Shown: positions 17,452-26,025 of the stretch, piece by piece | Numbering within the stretch: the stretch's first letter is position 1 | Layout: every line of letters begins with the position of its first letter | DNA from: Anaerolineales bacterium | GTDB lineage: Bacteria > Chloroflexota > Anaerolineae > Anaerolineales > Villigracilaceae | Assembly (NCBI GenBank): GCA_016789305.1 | Contig: JAEURJ010000007.1 | Location: forward strand, 496,001 to 560,000 | Length of the DNA: 64,000 nucleotides | Direction: 5' to 3' | The notes under the pieces: model-generated | The model's input: only the letters and a program-made list of their open reading frames with translations | The model's database searches: none | What the model was told of the DNA's origin: nothing | Position numbers and translations under genes: made by a program

Positions 17452-19452
17452 CTACTTCATTCTCTCTGCCACGATCTCCGCAACATCCTTCACTTGAACA
17501 GTCCCGCCATCTGCTTTGGATGCATCGCTCATCATCGTCATGCAGAAGGGGCAGCCAACGGCGACTGTATCTGCGCCGGTGGATTTTGCCTCGGCAAAAC
17601 GTGCTGTGTTGACGTGCGAAGTTCCCTGCTCTTCTTCCTTCCACATCTGCGCGCCGCCAGCCCCGCAGCAGAAAGACTTGGCCCCGTTGCGCGGCATCTC
17701 CACCATCTCCATGCCCGCAGACTTTAAGCCATCACGTGGCGCGTCTGTGATCTTGTTATGCCTGCCCAAATAGCATGGATCGTGGAAGGTAACCTTCATA
17801 TTGTCGCCTTCCAGATTCATGGAAATCTTTCCCGCGCCCACCAATTCGTTGATCAATTGCGTATGATGAATGACCTGGTAATTTCCACCGAAGGCAGGAT
17901 ATTCATTTTTGATCGTGTGCAAACAATGCGGGCAGGTCGTCACGATTCGTAGTGGGCGGGATGACCCCGCCCCTACGGAATTCAAAATTTCAACATTTTG
18001 CGAGGCCAGCCCGAAGAAGATATCTTCACGTCCTGCGCGGCGGGCTGAGTCACCTGTACAGGATTCGTTTTTTCCAAGGACGGCGTAGTTAACTCCGGCC
18101 GTGTTCAGAATTTTTGCAAAGGCTTGTGCGGTTTTTTGTGCGCGTGCGTCGGTTGCAGGAGCACAGCCGACCCACCATAAAATTTCAGGTTCGGCATTTT
18201 GCTCAATGGTCGGCACGGACATGCCCTCCGCCCATTTCATGCGATCTGCTTGCGAAACATTCCATGGATTTTGATTGCGTTCCATACCCTTGAACGCGGT
18301 TTCCAATTGTTTTGGGAACGTACTTTCCATCATCGAAAGATTTCTGCGGATGTCTAAAATATCGCGCATCGGTTCATTGCCTACGGGACAAATGTCCACG
18401 CATGCGCCGCAGCTTGTACAAGCCCAAACGGCTTCTTCGGAAATCAAATTCAGCATTGGCACATCAGTTGTGCCGCCATTGTTGAAGTGATAACGTTTGT
18501 TGATCTCCAGCGCGGCGGGGGATAGTAATTTCCCGGTGTTGTATGCGGGACAGACCTCCTGGCAGCGGAAGCACATGATACAGGCGTAGCTGTCCATGAT
18601 CTGTTCCCAGCCGAGATCCTTCATCTTTGCTGCGCCAAACTGCTCGATGGATGTATCATCAAGATTGATGTAATTTAATTCGCCGATGGATTTTCTTTGA
18701 GGCTTTAACGCAAAATTCAACGGCGCAAAGAATAAATGAATATGTTTTGAAATGGGGAAGTAGGGAAGGAATGCAACAACTGCACCGATGGATAGCCAAA
18801 ACGCGATATGTTCTCCCGCGGCCAAGACGCTCGCATCCATACCTGACCATAAGCCTGCCATTGCTGAGATGCTGGGTTGCCAACTGTCAGAGTGACCTGC
18901 CAATGCCAACCCGAAAGATTCTCCCAGAAATCGCATTGAGTTATGCACAAAGATAAACGTGGCAACGATTGCTGAGTCACGCAGAATCCCTGCTCTTGCT
19001 TTTGGGTCGAGCAAAGTCGTATCGCGCGTGGACAGATTCGCTGGTCGCAGGATGAAGCGGCGAAAAGCCATGGCAAGGATGGCAACAATGATCGCGACGT
19101 TCGCAACATCCGCCAATAGCCGATATGCATCCCCAAATAAACCGGTGTTTTCAAGCAGGCGGAAACCTGTGTAGGCGTAGATTAAGTCCGCGAGGTTGAT
19201 CAGCAGGAAAGAAAGAAATCCCCAACCGATCAATCCGTGCAAAATGCTCGGGCCAAGCCTGAGTCGAAAAACGGGCTGGAACAACCCCACCTTTACGATG
19301 AGATCGCCAATCCGTTTCGGCAGTAAAGACCAATCGACTTTTCCCTGCCCGCTGGAAATATGACCAACGATCTTCATCACACCCCGATAGGTGAAATAAA
19401 GCGAAACAAGCGTTGCAACTGCGAAGAGGATTTTTTCTACAAGGGTGAGCAT
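17452..19452 (-). CDS. Membrane-bound Fe-S oxidoreductase (HdrD/GlpC-like, CCG domains)
   Basis: 666-aa electron-transfer protein. Residues 1-260 hold about six helices resembling the NarI/HdrE cytochrome b-type anchor. Two 4Fe-4S ferredoxin motifs follow: CIMCFRCQEVCP (about 288) and CTSCGACVDICP (about 345). Two CCG domains end the protein: CAPATDA...ESCTGDSARRAG and TCPHCLHTIKNEYP...DPCYLGRHN...FCCGAGGAQMW. Soluble relatives move electrons to heterodisulfide or quinone-linked partners; the substrate here is unknown. Ribosome site CGGAGG. Oddity: between LN and IVTTCPHC lies about ten extra residues (SVGAGSSRPLR) encoded by a GC-rich palindrome like the intergenic repeats of this genome (see 17948-17977). 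Single-gene unit with its own terminator. Confidence 0.92.
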   Translation of the reverse strand: MLTLVEKILFAVATLVSLYFTYRGVMKIVGHISSGQGKVDWSLLPKRIGDLIVKVGLFQPVFRLRLGPSILHGLIGWGFLSFLLINLADLIYAYTGFRLLENTGLFGDAYRLLADVANVAIIVAILAMAFRRFILRPANLSTRDTTLLDPKARAGILRDSAIVATFIFVHNSMRFLGESFGLALAGHSDSWQPSISAMAGLWSGMDASVLAAGEHIAFWLSIGAVVAFLPYFPISKHIHLFFAPLNFALKPQRKSIGELNYINLDDTSIEQFGAAKMKDLGWEQIMDSYACIMCFRCQEVCPAYNTGKLLSPAALEINKRYHFNNGGTTDVPMLNLISEEAVWACTSCGACVDICPVGNEPMRDILDIRRNLSMMESTFPKQLETAFKGMERNQNPWNVSQADRMKWAEGMSVPTIEQNAEPEILWWVGCAPATDARAQKTAQAFAKILNTAGVNYAVLGKNESCTGDSARRAGREDIFFGLASQNVEILNSVGAGSSRPLRIVTTCPHCLHTIKNEYPAFGGNYQVIHHTQLINELVGAGKISMNLEGDNMKVTFHDPCYLGRHNKITDAPRDGLKSAGMEMVEMPRNGAKSFCCGAGGAQMWKEEEQGTSHVNTARFAEAKSTGADTVAVGCPFCMTMMSDASKADGGTVQVKDVAEIVAERMK
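17948..17977. repeat. GC-rich palindromic repeat inside a coding sequence
   Basis: CGTAG-TGGGCGGG-ATGA-CCCCGCCC-CTACG. It matches the GTAGGGGCGGGG/CCCCGCCC repeat at 34958-34979. In the host gene it is in frame and encodes SVGAGSSRPLR. Confidence 0.75.
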
Positions 19453-19528
19453 TGCGCCTCCGGGATTTGTCGTGCAGTCGTATTATATGTTGACTTTCGC
19501 AAGTGTAGCACAGGTTACAGAATATAAA

Positions 19529-19553
19529 AACGCCGCGTGTCCTTCGCGGCGTT
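19529..19553 (-). terminator. Terminator of transglycosylase-like gene
   Basis: 9-bp stem AACGCCGCG / CGCGGCGTT, 7-nt loop, followed on the - strand by TTTTTATATT. It also closes the 116-nt gap before the Fe-S oxidoreductase start. Confidence 0.88.
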
Positions 19554-19568
19554 ATGGTTTCATGGGAG

Positions 19569-21188
19569 TTATTTACTGATGTCGTTAACGTAATCCACTG
19601 CGCCGGAGCATGCGCCGGTCAGGAAGGGGGAGATGTTTTCCCAGGTGAGATCGAGGTTTTCACCCTGCGCATGTGTGATGGCTTCGGCAAGACAGCTTCC
19701 GCCTGCGTTGTAATTGACCAGAGTGAATTTCCATAAATCTTCATACGAAGCGACTTCGCCCGGGGATTGTTGAGTATAGTTGTACAGGATTTGCCCGGTT
19801 TGTTCGCAATTGGCGGTCATGGTGTGGGCAAATACGCCGATGGAAAAATCAGCCTGGGTTAAGTCCAGCCCGAGTGGACAGTTTTCACAGGACGCATTCA
19901 CACTTCCGACCAGGGCACGACGCAGAAGTGTTTGTTCATATTCATCCAAATTCATGTAACCCGTATTACATGCGCCATCTTCCAATACCAGTGGGCAGAA
20001 TTGATTATAAAAAGACGAATTCCAAAATAAGGTGGTATCTGCGCCATTTTCCGTCAATTGACCAAGACCTACGTCTCCGACCGCCTGAAAGATGCCCGGC
20101 CAAAACTGGCTTTCGCGTGCGAAAAGATTTTTGATCAAACGGGCGGGTACATCGGTTTCCTGCGCTGTGGTGAGAATTAAATCGTCGAATTGATTTTGCC
20201 AATCGGTAACGGCGGGACGCGCTTTTTCAAGCCCGCATTGATTGACGTTGCCGCTTGCGTCAAGACCGCCATCGGTGCAACTGCTGGCATCCACGGCACC
20301 CTGCAAAATCAAATTGGCTGCCAGATAGGTATAGGGAATATCGCTGCTGAGGTCTTCACTTTCCTTCGGCGTGGAAAGCCATTTCGGTGCGCCGCCAACA
20401 GGCGGGAAGACGCCCCATGAATCGGAGCATGTTGCTACAGCTTGTCCCTGCCATTGAGAGGAAAGCACATCCACATACCAATAGAGTTGGTCCGGGTCGC
20501 CTTCGTCCGCTTTTTGCACGCGGACCTTGGCTGTGTAAACGAGGCTGCTATCTCCATAAGATGAATATGCCCAGAATTCTATATTTGAGCCTTCTTCACT
20601 GGTTTCTTCTATATGGATCTTGCAGGTGTCACTTTCGTCACAGGAGAATGATTGGTCTTCATAGGTCCCCTCTACACGGATAATGCTTTCGTTTGGCAGT
20701 GGTTCGAGCCCGCTTAATACGATGGTCGGTTTGGATTCGCAAATATTGGTGGAGGTGCTCAGCACGGATTCGCAATCTTCCAACGAGATCCATGCGGTGG
20801 CGGGGGCCAGCATCATACCGATCTCTTTTTCCTTTGGCGTGCTGTCCACCAGCATTACATAATATCCCTCACATTGATTTCTTTTGGGGATAAGACAGGG
20901 TTTTTGAGTGGTCCATGTTTTGTAAATCGTTGAGCCGCAATCCCGGTATACTTCTTCTGGGAGTGGAGGTTCCTTGTGATCTGTTGTAACGGTGCAGGTG
21001 ATTTTTTGATTCTTCCAGGCAGCCATGTACCAGGTGTAGGAAGTATATTCAACTGCGATAACGGAGTAACGGTCCGGGCCGGGTGGGGGATTGGTTGCAG
21101 GAGCAGGCGTGAAGTTAGTAGTGAACGCCATGTTGGAGATGACGATCAACGCTGAAAGTAATCCCAGTAACCAGCGCGATTTCTGCAT
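19569..21188 (-). CDS. Exported lytic transglycosylase-like (SLT) protein
   Basis: 539-aa secreted protein. Signal segment (about 4-22) followed by a Pro-rich stretch. Residues 40-310 form a Cys-rich, beta-type region of unknown function. The C-terminal region (about 325-520) has the Slt/lysozyme-like plan: catalytic Glu in FARESQFWPG, then GDVGLGQLT (the G-x-x-G-L-x-Q motif) and VNYNAGGSCL near the end. It would cleave peptidoglycan or a related glycan outside the cell. The ATG at 21188 is chosen; a TTG three codons upstream is possible and neither has a clear ribosome site. It follows the Ccm cluster on the same strand but is separated by a hairpin and probably has its own promoter. Confidence 0.82.
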   Translation of the reverse strand: MQKSRWLLGLLSALIVISNMAFTTNFTPAPATNPPPGPDRYSVIAVEYTSYTWYMAAWKNQKITCTVTTDHKEPPLPEEVYRDCGSTIYKTWTTQKPCLIPKRNQCEGYYVMLVDSTPKEKEIGMMLAPATAWISLEDCESVLSTSTNICESKPTIVLSGLEPLPNESIIRVEGTYEDQSFSCDESDTCKIHIEETSEEGSNIEFWAYSSYGDSSLVYTAKVRVQKADEGDPDQLYWYVDVLSSQWQGQAVATCSDSWGVFPPVGGAPKWLSTPKESEDLSSDIPYTYLAANLILQGAVDASSCTDGGLDASGNVNQCGLEKARPAVTDWQNQFDDLILTTAQETDVPARLIKNLFARESQFWPGIFQAVGDVGLGQLTENGADTTLFWNSSFYNQFCPLVLEDGACNTGYMNLDEYEQTLLRRALVGSVNASCENCPLGLDLTQADFSIGVFAHTMTANCEQTGQILYNYTQQSPGEVASYEDLWKFTLVNYNAGGSCLAEAITHAQGENLDLTWENISPFLTGACSGAVDYVNDISK

Positions 21189-21195
21189 ATTAATC

Positions 21196-21230
21196 AAGGA
21201 GAGTCCGCCATATTATAACGGACTCTCCTT
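21196..21230 (-). promoter_or_regulatory. 12-bp inverted repeat around a TATAAT box
   Basis: Perfect arms AAGGAGAGTCCG / CGGACTCTCCTT. On the - strand the 11-nt centre reads TTATAATATGG and contains a TATAAT -10 box 23 nt before the ATG of the transglycosylase-like gene. It could be an operator or an end-of-Ccm hairpin; the U-tract is poor for a terminator. Confidence 0.5.
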
Positions 21231-21236
21231 ATAAAA

Positions 21237-21401
21237 CTATTTTTTCTTTTTCGTTTCCTTCTCAAGAGATTCGAGGGTTTCGAGATCGCGCTTGAGATTG
21301 ATATGGCGGATATACATGCTTGCCGCATAGATACCCATGGTAAGGAAGCTGATCGCGTAGCCAGCGATCATATAACCGGAAGTGTCGGGAATTGTTTCCA
21401 T
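21237..21401 (-). CDS. ccmD: CcmD-like small membrane protein
   Basis: 54-aa protein directly after ccmC, with AGGAG 6 nt before ATG and only 9 nt between genes. One transmembrane helix (about residues 10-30, ending TMGIYAASMYIRH), then a short Arg/Lys/Glu helix rich in charges and a poly-Lys end. This is the size, topology and position of CcmD, the single-pass subunit that helps release holo-CcmE from the CcmABC complex. Sequence alone is too short and simple for certainty; gene order carries the assignment. Confidence 0.75.
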   Translation of the reverse strand: METIPDTSGYMIAGYAISFLTMGIYAASMYIRHINLKRDLETLESLEKETKKKK

Positions 21402-21410
21402 TTTGTTCTC

Positions 21411-22109
21411 CTAAAGGGATACGTTCAATTTGAGCTGTTCGACCTTTTCTTCCAAAGCGCCGAGGCGAAGGCGATGCCAGATCATATCAATAAAAACCAC
21501 GGTGAAGGCAAAGAGTGCAAAGAAAAAGGCTGTGCGCATGTCAGTGGTCATGCTGAAACCGCCCTGGGCTTCTGCGCTTGCATTCCCAATGACAACGGGG
21601 TGAATCGTACGGAAGAGACGAATCACCATAAAGGTGATGGGGGCACTTAATCCGCCAAGCAGTGTGTAAACGGCACCAAAGCGGGCGCGCTTTTCCGGGT
21701 CTTCGAGTCCCTGCCTAAGCATGAAATAGGCAATGTAGATCAATTCGGTAACCGCGGCAGTGGTGAGGCGTGGATCCCATGTCCACCAAGTGTTCCATGC
21801 GGGACGGGCCCAAATGGAACCGAGGACAATGGTGATGAAAAAGAACACAGTGCTGACTTCCACTGCGGCAACTTCGAAACGGTCCCAGCGCATATCTTTT
21901 GTGATGAGATAGGCGATGCCTGCGACCGCAGCGATGACAAAGCCGAGCAGGCCGACCCAGGCAGTCCCAATGTGAAAATAGAAGACGCGTTGAACATCTC
22001 CCATTACGGCTTCGGTGGGTGCAAAGACAAGGGCGAGATAGGTGGAGATGCCCAAAACGATGATCGAAACAACGTCCAGGATCGTGAGGGCAATTGGTTT
22101 GGTTTGCAT
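21411..22109 (-). CDS. ccmC: Heme exporter protein CcmC
   Basis: 232-aa protein with six helices. The hallmark tryptophan-rich motif is NTWWTWDPRLT (about 107-117), which holds heme for transfer to CcmE; a conserved His in FYFHIGTAW (about 46) and another in IRLFRTIHPVV (about 173) supply axial ligands. Part of System I cytochrome c maturation. Ribosome site AAGGAG. Separated from ccmB by 104 nt with no clear hairpin, so co-transcription is possible. Confidence 0.95.
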   Translation of the reverse strand: MQTKPIALTILDVVSIIVLGISTYLALVFAPTEAVMGDVQRVFYFHIGTAWVGLLGFVIAAVAGIAYLITKDMRWDRFEVAAVEVSTVFFFITIVLGSIWARPAWNTWWTWDPRLTTAAVTELIYIAYFMLRQGLEDPEKRARFGAVYTLLGGLSAPITFMVIRLFRTIHPVVIGNASAEAQGGFSMTTDMRTAFFFALFAFTVVFIDMIWHRLRLGALEEKVEQLKLNVSL

Positions 22110-22213
22110 AAGAACTCCTTAATAAGATGATCTGTCCATTAGACTGCACTTGATATAAAAACAACTGAGAACTTTGTTCAGGAAAATATAGATTTTGCAG
22201 TTTCCCGATTTGT

Positions 22214-22900
22214 TTATTCCTCGACGACATGTTCAAAGAACATGAGCGGCACAGCGATGAAGATCAGGTCATATACGATCAATAAATTGAGTGGCGCGAG
22301 GATCTCTGCGAAGTCGGCACCGTTAAGATATCCGCTGCTTGCTTTGACGGAAGCCAGTAACACGGGAATGGCAACCGGGAAAAGCAGGATCGGCAGCATG
22401 ACATCGCGGGTGCGTGTTTGCACGGACATGGCTGCCAGCAATGTGCCTACGGCGATGTATCCGATCGAGCCAAGCAAGATAACAAGCAACAACCCTGGTT
22501 GAAAGAGGTTGATGTTATACAACATGCTGTAAACGGGTAGCACAATGATCTCAACGATCAGCATGAAGGCGAGGTTACTGATCGCCTTGCCGAAGTAAAT
22601 CGCAGAGCGATCCACCGGCGCGAGCAACAATCCATCCATGCAGCCTCGGTCTTTCTCGACGGCCATCGAGCGGTTGAGGCCGAGTGTGCCGGCGAACGCA
22701 AATGTTGTCCATAACACGCCGGCTGTGACTGATTCGCGTACCTTCACATCCAATTCGAGCGCGAAGTTGAATATCAAAATGACCAGGAGGGAGAACACCA
22801 GCATGGCAGAAAGCAATTCGCGTGAGCGGAATTCGGCGGCGAGGTCTTTTCGAACGATCGCCATCATGGCCTTAAAGAAGGAGGGGGTAGGATTTTTCAT
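22214..22900 (-). CDS. ccmB: Heme exporter protein CcmB (ABC permease)
   Basis: 228-aa polytopic protein with six helices, typical CcmB length and pattern: an N-terminal ALVRKDLxxE-type segment (MAIVRKDLAAEFRSRE), the loop AVEKDRGCMDGLLLAPVDRSAIY before helix 3, and a final helix after NLLIVYDLIF. Membrane partner of the CcmA ATPase in the complex that releases heme-loaded CcmE. Its first four bases overlap the end of ccmA, indicating translational coupling. Confidence 0.94.
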   Translation of the reverse strand: MKNPTPSFFKAMMAIVRKDLAAEFRSRELLSAMLVFSLLVILIFNFALELDVKVRESVTAGVLWTTFAFAGTLGLNRSMAVEKDRGCMDGLLLAPVDRSAIYFGKAISNLAFMLIVEIIVLPVYSMLYNINLFQPGLLLVILLGSIGYIAVGTLLAAMSVQTRTRDVMLPILLFPVAIPVLLASVKASSGYLNGADFAEILAPLNLLIVYDLIFIAVPLMFFEHVVEE

Positions 22901-23595
22901 GATTCGATGGCCCCTTTGTAAAATGCCAGCAGGTTTGTTTTTTTGAGTTCTTCCTGTTTTGCGGAAGCAACGATCACGCCGCGCGAGAGAATGTCAAAGC
23001 GGGTGGCGAGGTCTTCGGCGCGGGCAAGATCGTGAGATGTCATCACCACGGTGCGGCCTTTGGCGGCGACAGATCGAAGCACATCGTCCAGCATTTCAGA
23101 GGCGTCCTGATCGAGGCCGGTGTAGGGTTCGTCGAATAGCATCACTTCCGGGTCGTGGACCACGGCGCGGCCGATGGCGAGGCGTTGCTGCATCCCGCGT
23201 GAAAAGGTGCTGACCAGGTCCTTGCGGCGGTGTTCGAGCCCCACCATATCCAACACCTCGGTAATACGATTTTCCTGTTCTTCAATTCCATACATGCGGG
23301 CATAGAAGAGCAGGTTTTCTTCCGCGGTCAGGTCGGGATATAACAATGGTAAATGCGATACCACACCCAGTTTGGCACGGACCTTTGCAGCTTCGTCAGG
23401 AAGTTTGTGATTTGCAACAGTGACTTCGCCAAGCGATGGACGTGAGAGGGAAGCGAGGATTCTGAGGAACGTTGTCTTGCCGGCGCCATTGGGGCCGAGC
23501 AGCGCAACAAACTCGCCGGGCTGCACGCTGAAATCCACACCGCGCAGGACGATCTTTAAGCCAAACCGTTTGACGAGCTTTTTGGTTTCGATCAT
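22897..23595 (-). CDS. ccmA: Heme exporter ATP-binding protein CcmA
   Basis: 232-aa ABC ATPase. Walker A GPNGAGKTT (about 34-42), signature TFSRGMQQRLAIGRA (about 131), Walker B VMLFDEPYTGLD (about 155) and switch His in VMTSHD (about 187). Powers release of holo-CcmE from CcmCD. The ATG at 23595 gives the usual MIETKKLVKRFG start; an in-frame GTG at 23619 would add eight residues, and neither has a strong ribosome site. Overlaps ccmB by 4 nt and follows the cytochrome gene closely. Confidence 0.93.
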   Translation of the reverse strand: MIETKKLVKRFGLKIVLRGVDFSVQPGEFVALLGPNGAGKTTFLRILASLSRPSLGEVTVANHKLPDEAAKVRAKLGVVSHLPLLYPDLTAEENLLFYARMYGIEEQENRITEVLDMVGLEHRRKDLVSTFSRGMQQRLAIGRAVVHDPEVMLFDEPYTGLDQDASEMLDDVLRSVAAKGRTVVMTSHDLARAEDLATRFDILSRGVIVASAKQEELKKTNLLAFYKGAIES

Positions 23596-23640
23596 AAAGT
23601 TACTTTTGGAGTGCACCAACTTGCCAGTGCGTTTTCCAAA

Positions 23641-25500
23641 CTATCCTTTTTTCTTTAATGAATTCTTCAACTCGGCGCGGCGTTTTTGATAGGCTTCATC
23701 AGAGATCTTGCCGGCTCGATGCAGGTCATCGATGGCGACGATCGCATCAAGAACAGACTCTGCATCTTCGTATTCATCGTCTTCTTCATCATCTGCAGAG
23801 TCTTTGCTCTTTTGGCTGTCTCGCCAGTACAACCAGCCTCCTGCAATGATGAGGGCGAGGCCAAGGGCGCCGATTCCAATGAGCAGTGTTTGATTTTGGG
23901 TAAGGTCCGCATTAACCGCTGTGCCGGAGGCCGGCTTGCCGGAAAGTGTAAATGAAATGGTGTCACCTGCATTCAAACTTGTGGAGGAATACAAGTCGAA
24001 GGAACTGCCTTGAAAATCGTGAGGCCCGTTGTTTGTGAGTGTGCTGCCTTCGGCGGTGACACCGCTTGGGACGAGCAGCATAACCTGCTCCACTGGAAGC
24101 ACGACAGGCTGTTCGATGCTGATCGTTTTATCTTTGGCAACTGTTGCCAATGCGATCAAGCCATAGGGCTTGTCGGCTGTGGTGGGAGGCATGGCAAAAC
24201 CATCTGCAAGTGAAATGAAGGATGCGCTATCCTGCGATGCTTCATATCCCATATTGGTGACACCGGCCGGTAATTTGATAAATGGAATTTCCTGCGAAGC
24301 ATCCACTTTGACGATCACAGCTTTATCCGTTGGATTCGAGACTGAATACACTGCAATGATCTGCACATCGTTTTCATTGGCGTAATCAAAATATATTTGC
24401 AAGGCATCCACTTTGAGCACCGAGTAATCCTCGGTGGTGCCGTATAAGGTGATCGGAGTCATCGTAAATTCAGAAGTCTCCGGCTTGATGATCAGGAATT
24501 CAGACTGATATTGAATGCCGTTTAATTCCACTTCGGTGAGGAAGATTCTATTTTCAGGCACTTCCACACTTTCAAAAGTGTAGCTTCCATCTGAATTGAC
24601 GATGGTTTCAAGCGTGAGAATTTCCTGCGGACCGGCATTGGCATCCGCGCCGTGTTCGTAGCCGCGCAGGGTGATCTTTAAATCGGATGGCAGGTCGGCA
24701 CCGGTTTTATTTTCAAGGATGCCGCTGATGTTGCCGAAGCCGGGGATCGCTTCAGGCGTGACTTCGGCCTGCGTGCCCTCAATGGGGGTTGTCTCAGCGG
24801 ACGGAGTCCCTGCTTCAGCGGAGACGGGTGTTTCGGTGGCAGGAGCAGTTGTCGGCGTGGCAAGAGGCGCGGAGAAGGTCAATGTGCGAATGTACATCGC
24901 CACGGCAACCGTTTCTTCATCGGTGAAACTGCTGCCGAATGCGCCGTCACCTGTTTTGATCATGGCGACAATGTCGTTTTCCGAAAGCGCAGACATCATC
25001 TCGGCATTGCTGAATTTCTTTGCACAGCTAGCGTCGCAATTGGCATCGAAAAGAGTTTTGCCCGCTTCGATTTGTTCGGGTGTGGTGTGCAAGGTTAGTG
25101 CGTAGGAAACCACATCCCAGCGTTCCTGATCGGAAAGGCTGTTGAATGGGGGCATGAATTTTTCAAGATTGCCTTGCGTGACAACAGTGAACCATGTGGC
25201 TGGCGCGGCTTTGTCGGCAATATCTGCAAGGCCGAGTGCAGCAACTGAATTTGGCAGGCTTGCGCTTTGCGGACCATCGCCCATGCCGCTCGTTCCGTGA
25301 CAAGGCGCGCATTTTTCTGCATAGATCGCTTCGCCATTGCTGGTATCCGGTGCAGATGCTGGAAATAGTGGACCAAGTGTTGCGATAGGCGTGGGAGTAA
25401 CATATCCCGGAGGCGGAGTGACATCCGCAGCCAGGGTGAAATTACAAGCGGCAAGCAGAATTGCGCTGGCTGCAAAAAGAATCGCGTGACGAAGTTTCAT
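23641..25500 (-). CDS. Membrane lipoprotein cytochrome c with degenerate second heme site and SHOCT tail
   Basis: 619-aa protein inside the Ccm operon. Lipobox LLAAC (Cys19), Pro-rich stalk, then a cytochrome c domain with CAPCHG (Cys64, Cys67, His68) and Met in KFMPPFNSLSD (about 116). A second cytochrome-like repeat starts GKTLFDANC and has CDASC followed by Ala (Cys155/Cys159), so the CxxCH is broken; its distal part SFTDEETVAVAMYIRTL is retained. After a Thr/Ala-rich linker come about 300 residues of beta-rich sequence, one transmembrane helix (about 535-557) and a SHOCT-like C-terminal hairpin (DDLHRAGKISDEAYQKRRAELK). Starts 13 nt after the zinc-ribbon gene. Probably an electron carrier on the outer membrane face; partner unknown. 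Confidence 0.88.
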   Translation of the reverse strand: MKLRHAILFAASAILLAACNFTLAADVTPPPGYVTPTPIATLGPLFPASAPDTSNGEAIYAEKCAPCHGTSGMGDGPQSASLPNSVAALGLADIADKAAPATWFTVVTQGNLEKFMPPFNSLSDQERWDVVSYALTLHTTPEQIEAGKTLFDANCDASCAKKFSNAEMMSALSENDIVAMIKTGDGAFGSSFTDEETVAVAMYIRTLTFSAPLATPTTAPATETPVSAEAGTPSAETTPIEGTQAEVTPEAIPGFGNISGILENKTGADLPSDLKITLRGYEHGADANAGPQEILTLETIVNSDGSYTFESVEVPENRIFLTEVELNGIQYQSEFLIIKPETSEFTMTPITLYGTTEDYSVLKVDALQIYFDYANENDVQIIAVYSVSNPTDKAVIVKVDASQEIPFIKLPAGVTNMGYEASQDSASFISLADGFAMPPTTADKPYGLIALATVAKDKTISIEQPVVLPVEQVMLLVPSGVTAEGSTLTNNGPHDFQGSSFDLYSSTSLNAGDTISFTLSGKPASGTAVNADLTQNQTLLIGIGALGLALIIAGGWLYWRDSQKSKDSADDEEDDEYEDAESVLDAIVAIDDLHRAGKISDEAYQKRRAELKNSLKKKG

Positions 25501-25513
25501 GAGTCCTCAAAAA

Positions 25514-26017
25514 TTACTGTAAAGATTTTCCGCACGAGGGGCAGAATTTATCCGAGACGAGTACGGGTTTGCCACACTTGGGGCAAAAGCCGGCCGATTT
25601 ACTTGTGTGCTGTTTGCGGCGCTGGGCGATCATCGATTCGATGTCGTCATCGCTTATTTCAGCGGAAGAGGATGAATCGGCGCGGGCGGCGGCGGCGGCT
25701 TTTTCGATGCGTGCCTCCGCATTTTTGGAAGTAGCCACGGGTGCAAGTTCATCGAGCTTGCGCAGAATATCGGCACCTTTTTGTAATAACGCAGCGCGTT
25801 GCTCGGGATAATCTTCCGCTGGCACTTTGCCGAGGTTGTGGTCAAAATCCAATTCCTGCAACGAGTTGATCACGCGGTCGCGTTCGGCTTTTAGCGCGGA
25901 GAGTTCATGAGATTCGCCAGCGCGGATTTTACGGGCGTTTTGAGTGAGGGGAGCATATACATACATGCCCACCAGCACGATGACAGCAAGAACAAGAAGA
26001 ATTGAACTGATTTCCAT
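25514..26017 (-). CDS. CcmI-like membrane protein with C-terminal zinc ribbon
   Basis: 167-aa protein. One N-terminal helix (about 5-24), then LKAERDRVINSLQELDFDHNLGKVPAEDYPEQRAALL-type sequence (about 43-85), which matches the conserved segment after the membrane helices of CcmI-type assembly proteins. No TPR domain follows. A charged Ala/Ser linker leads to a zinc ribbon with CPKC...CPSC (Cys145, 148, 159, 162). Position between ccmG and the cytochrome gene supports a role in Ccm assembly, perhaps with apocytochrome. Tightly packed (9 nt from ccmG). The fusion is unusual; a generic zinc-ribbon membrane protein is the alternative reading. Confidence 0.78.
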   Translation of the reverse strand: MEISSILLVLAVIVLVGMYVYAPLTQNARKIRAGESHELSALKAERDRVINSLQELDFDHNLGKVPAEDYPEQRAALLQKGADILRKLDELAPVATSKNAEARIEKAAAAARADSSSSAEISDDDIESMIAQRRKQHTSKSAGFCPKCGKPVLVSDKFCPSCGKSLQ

Positions 26018-26025
26018 GAGGTTCT

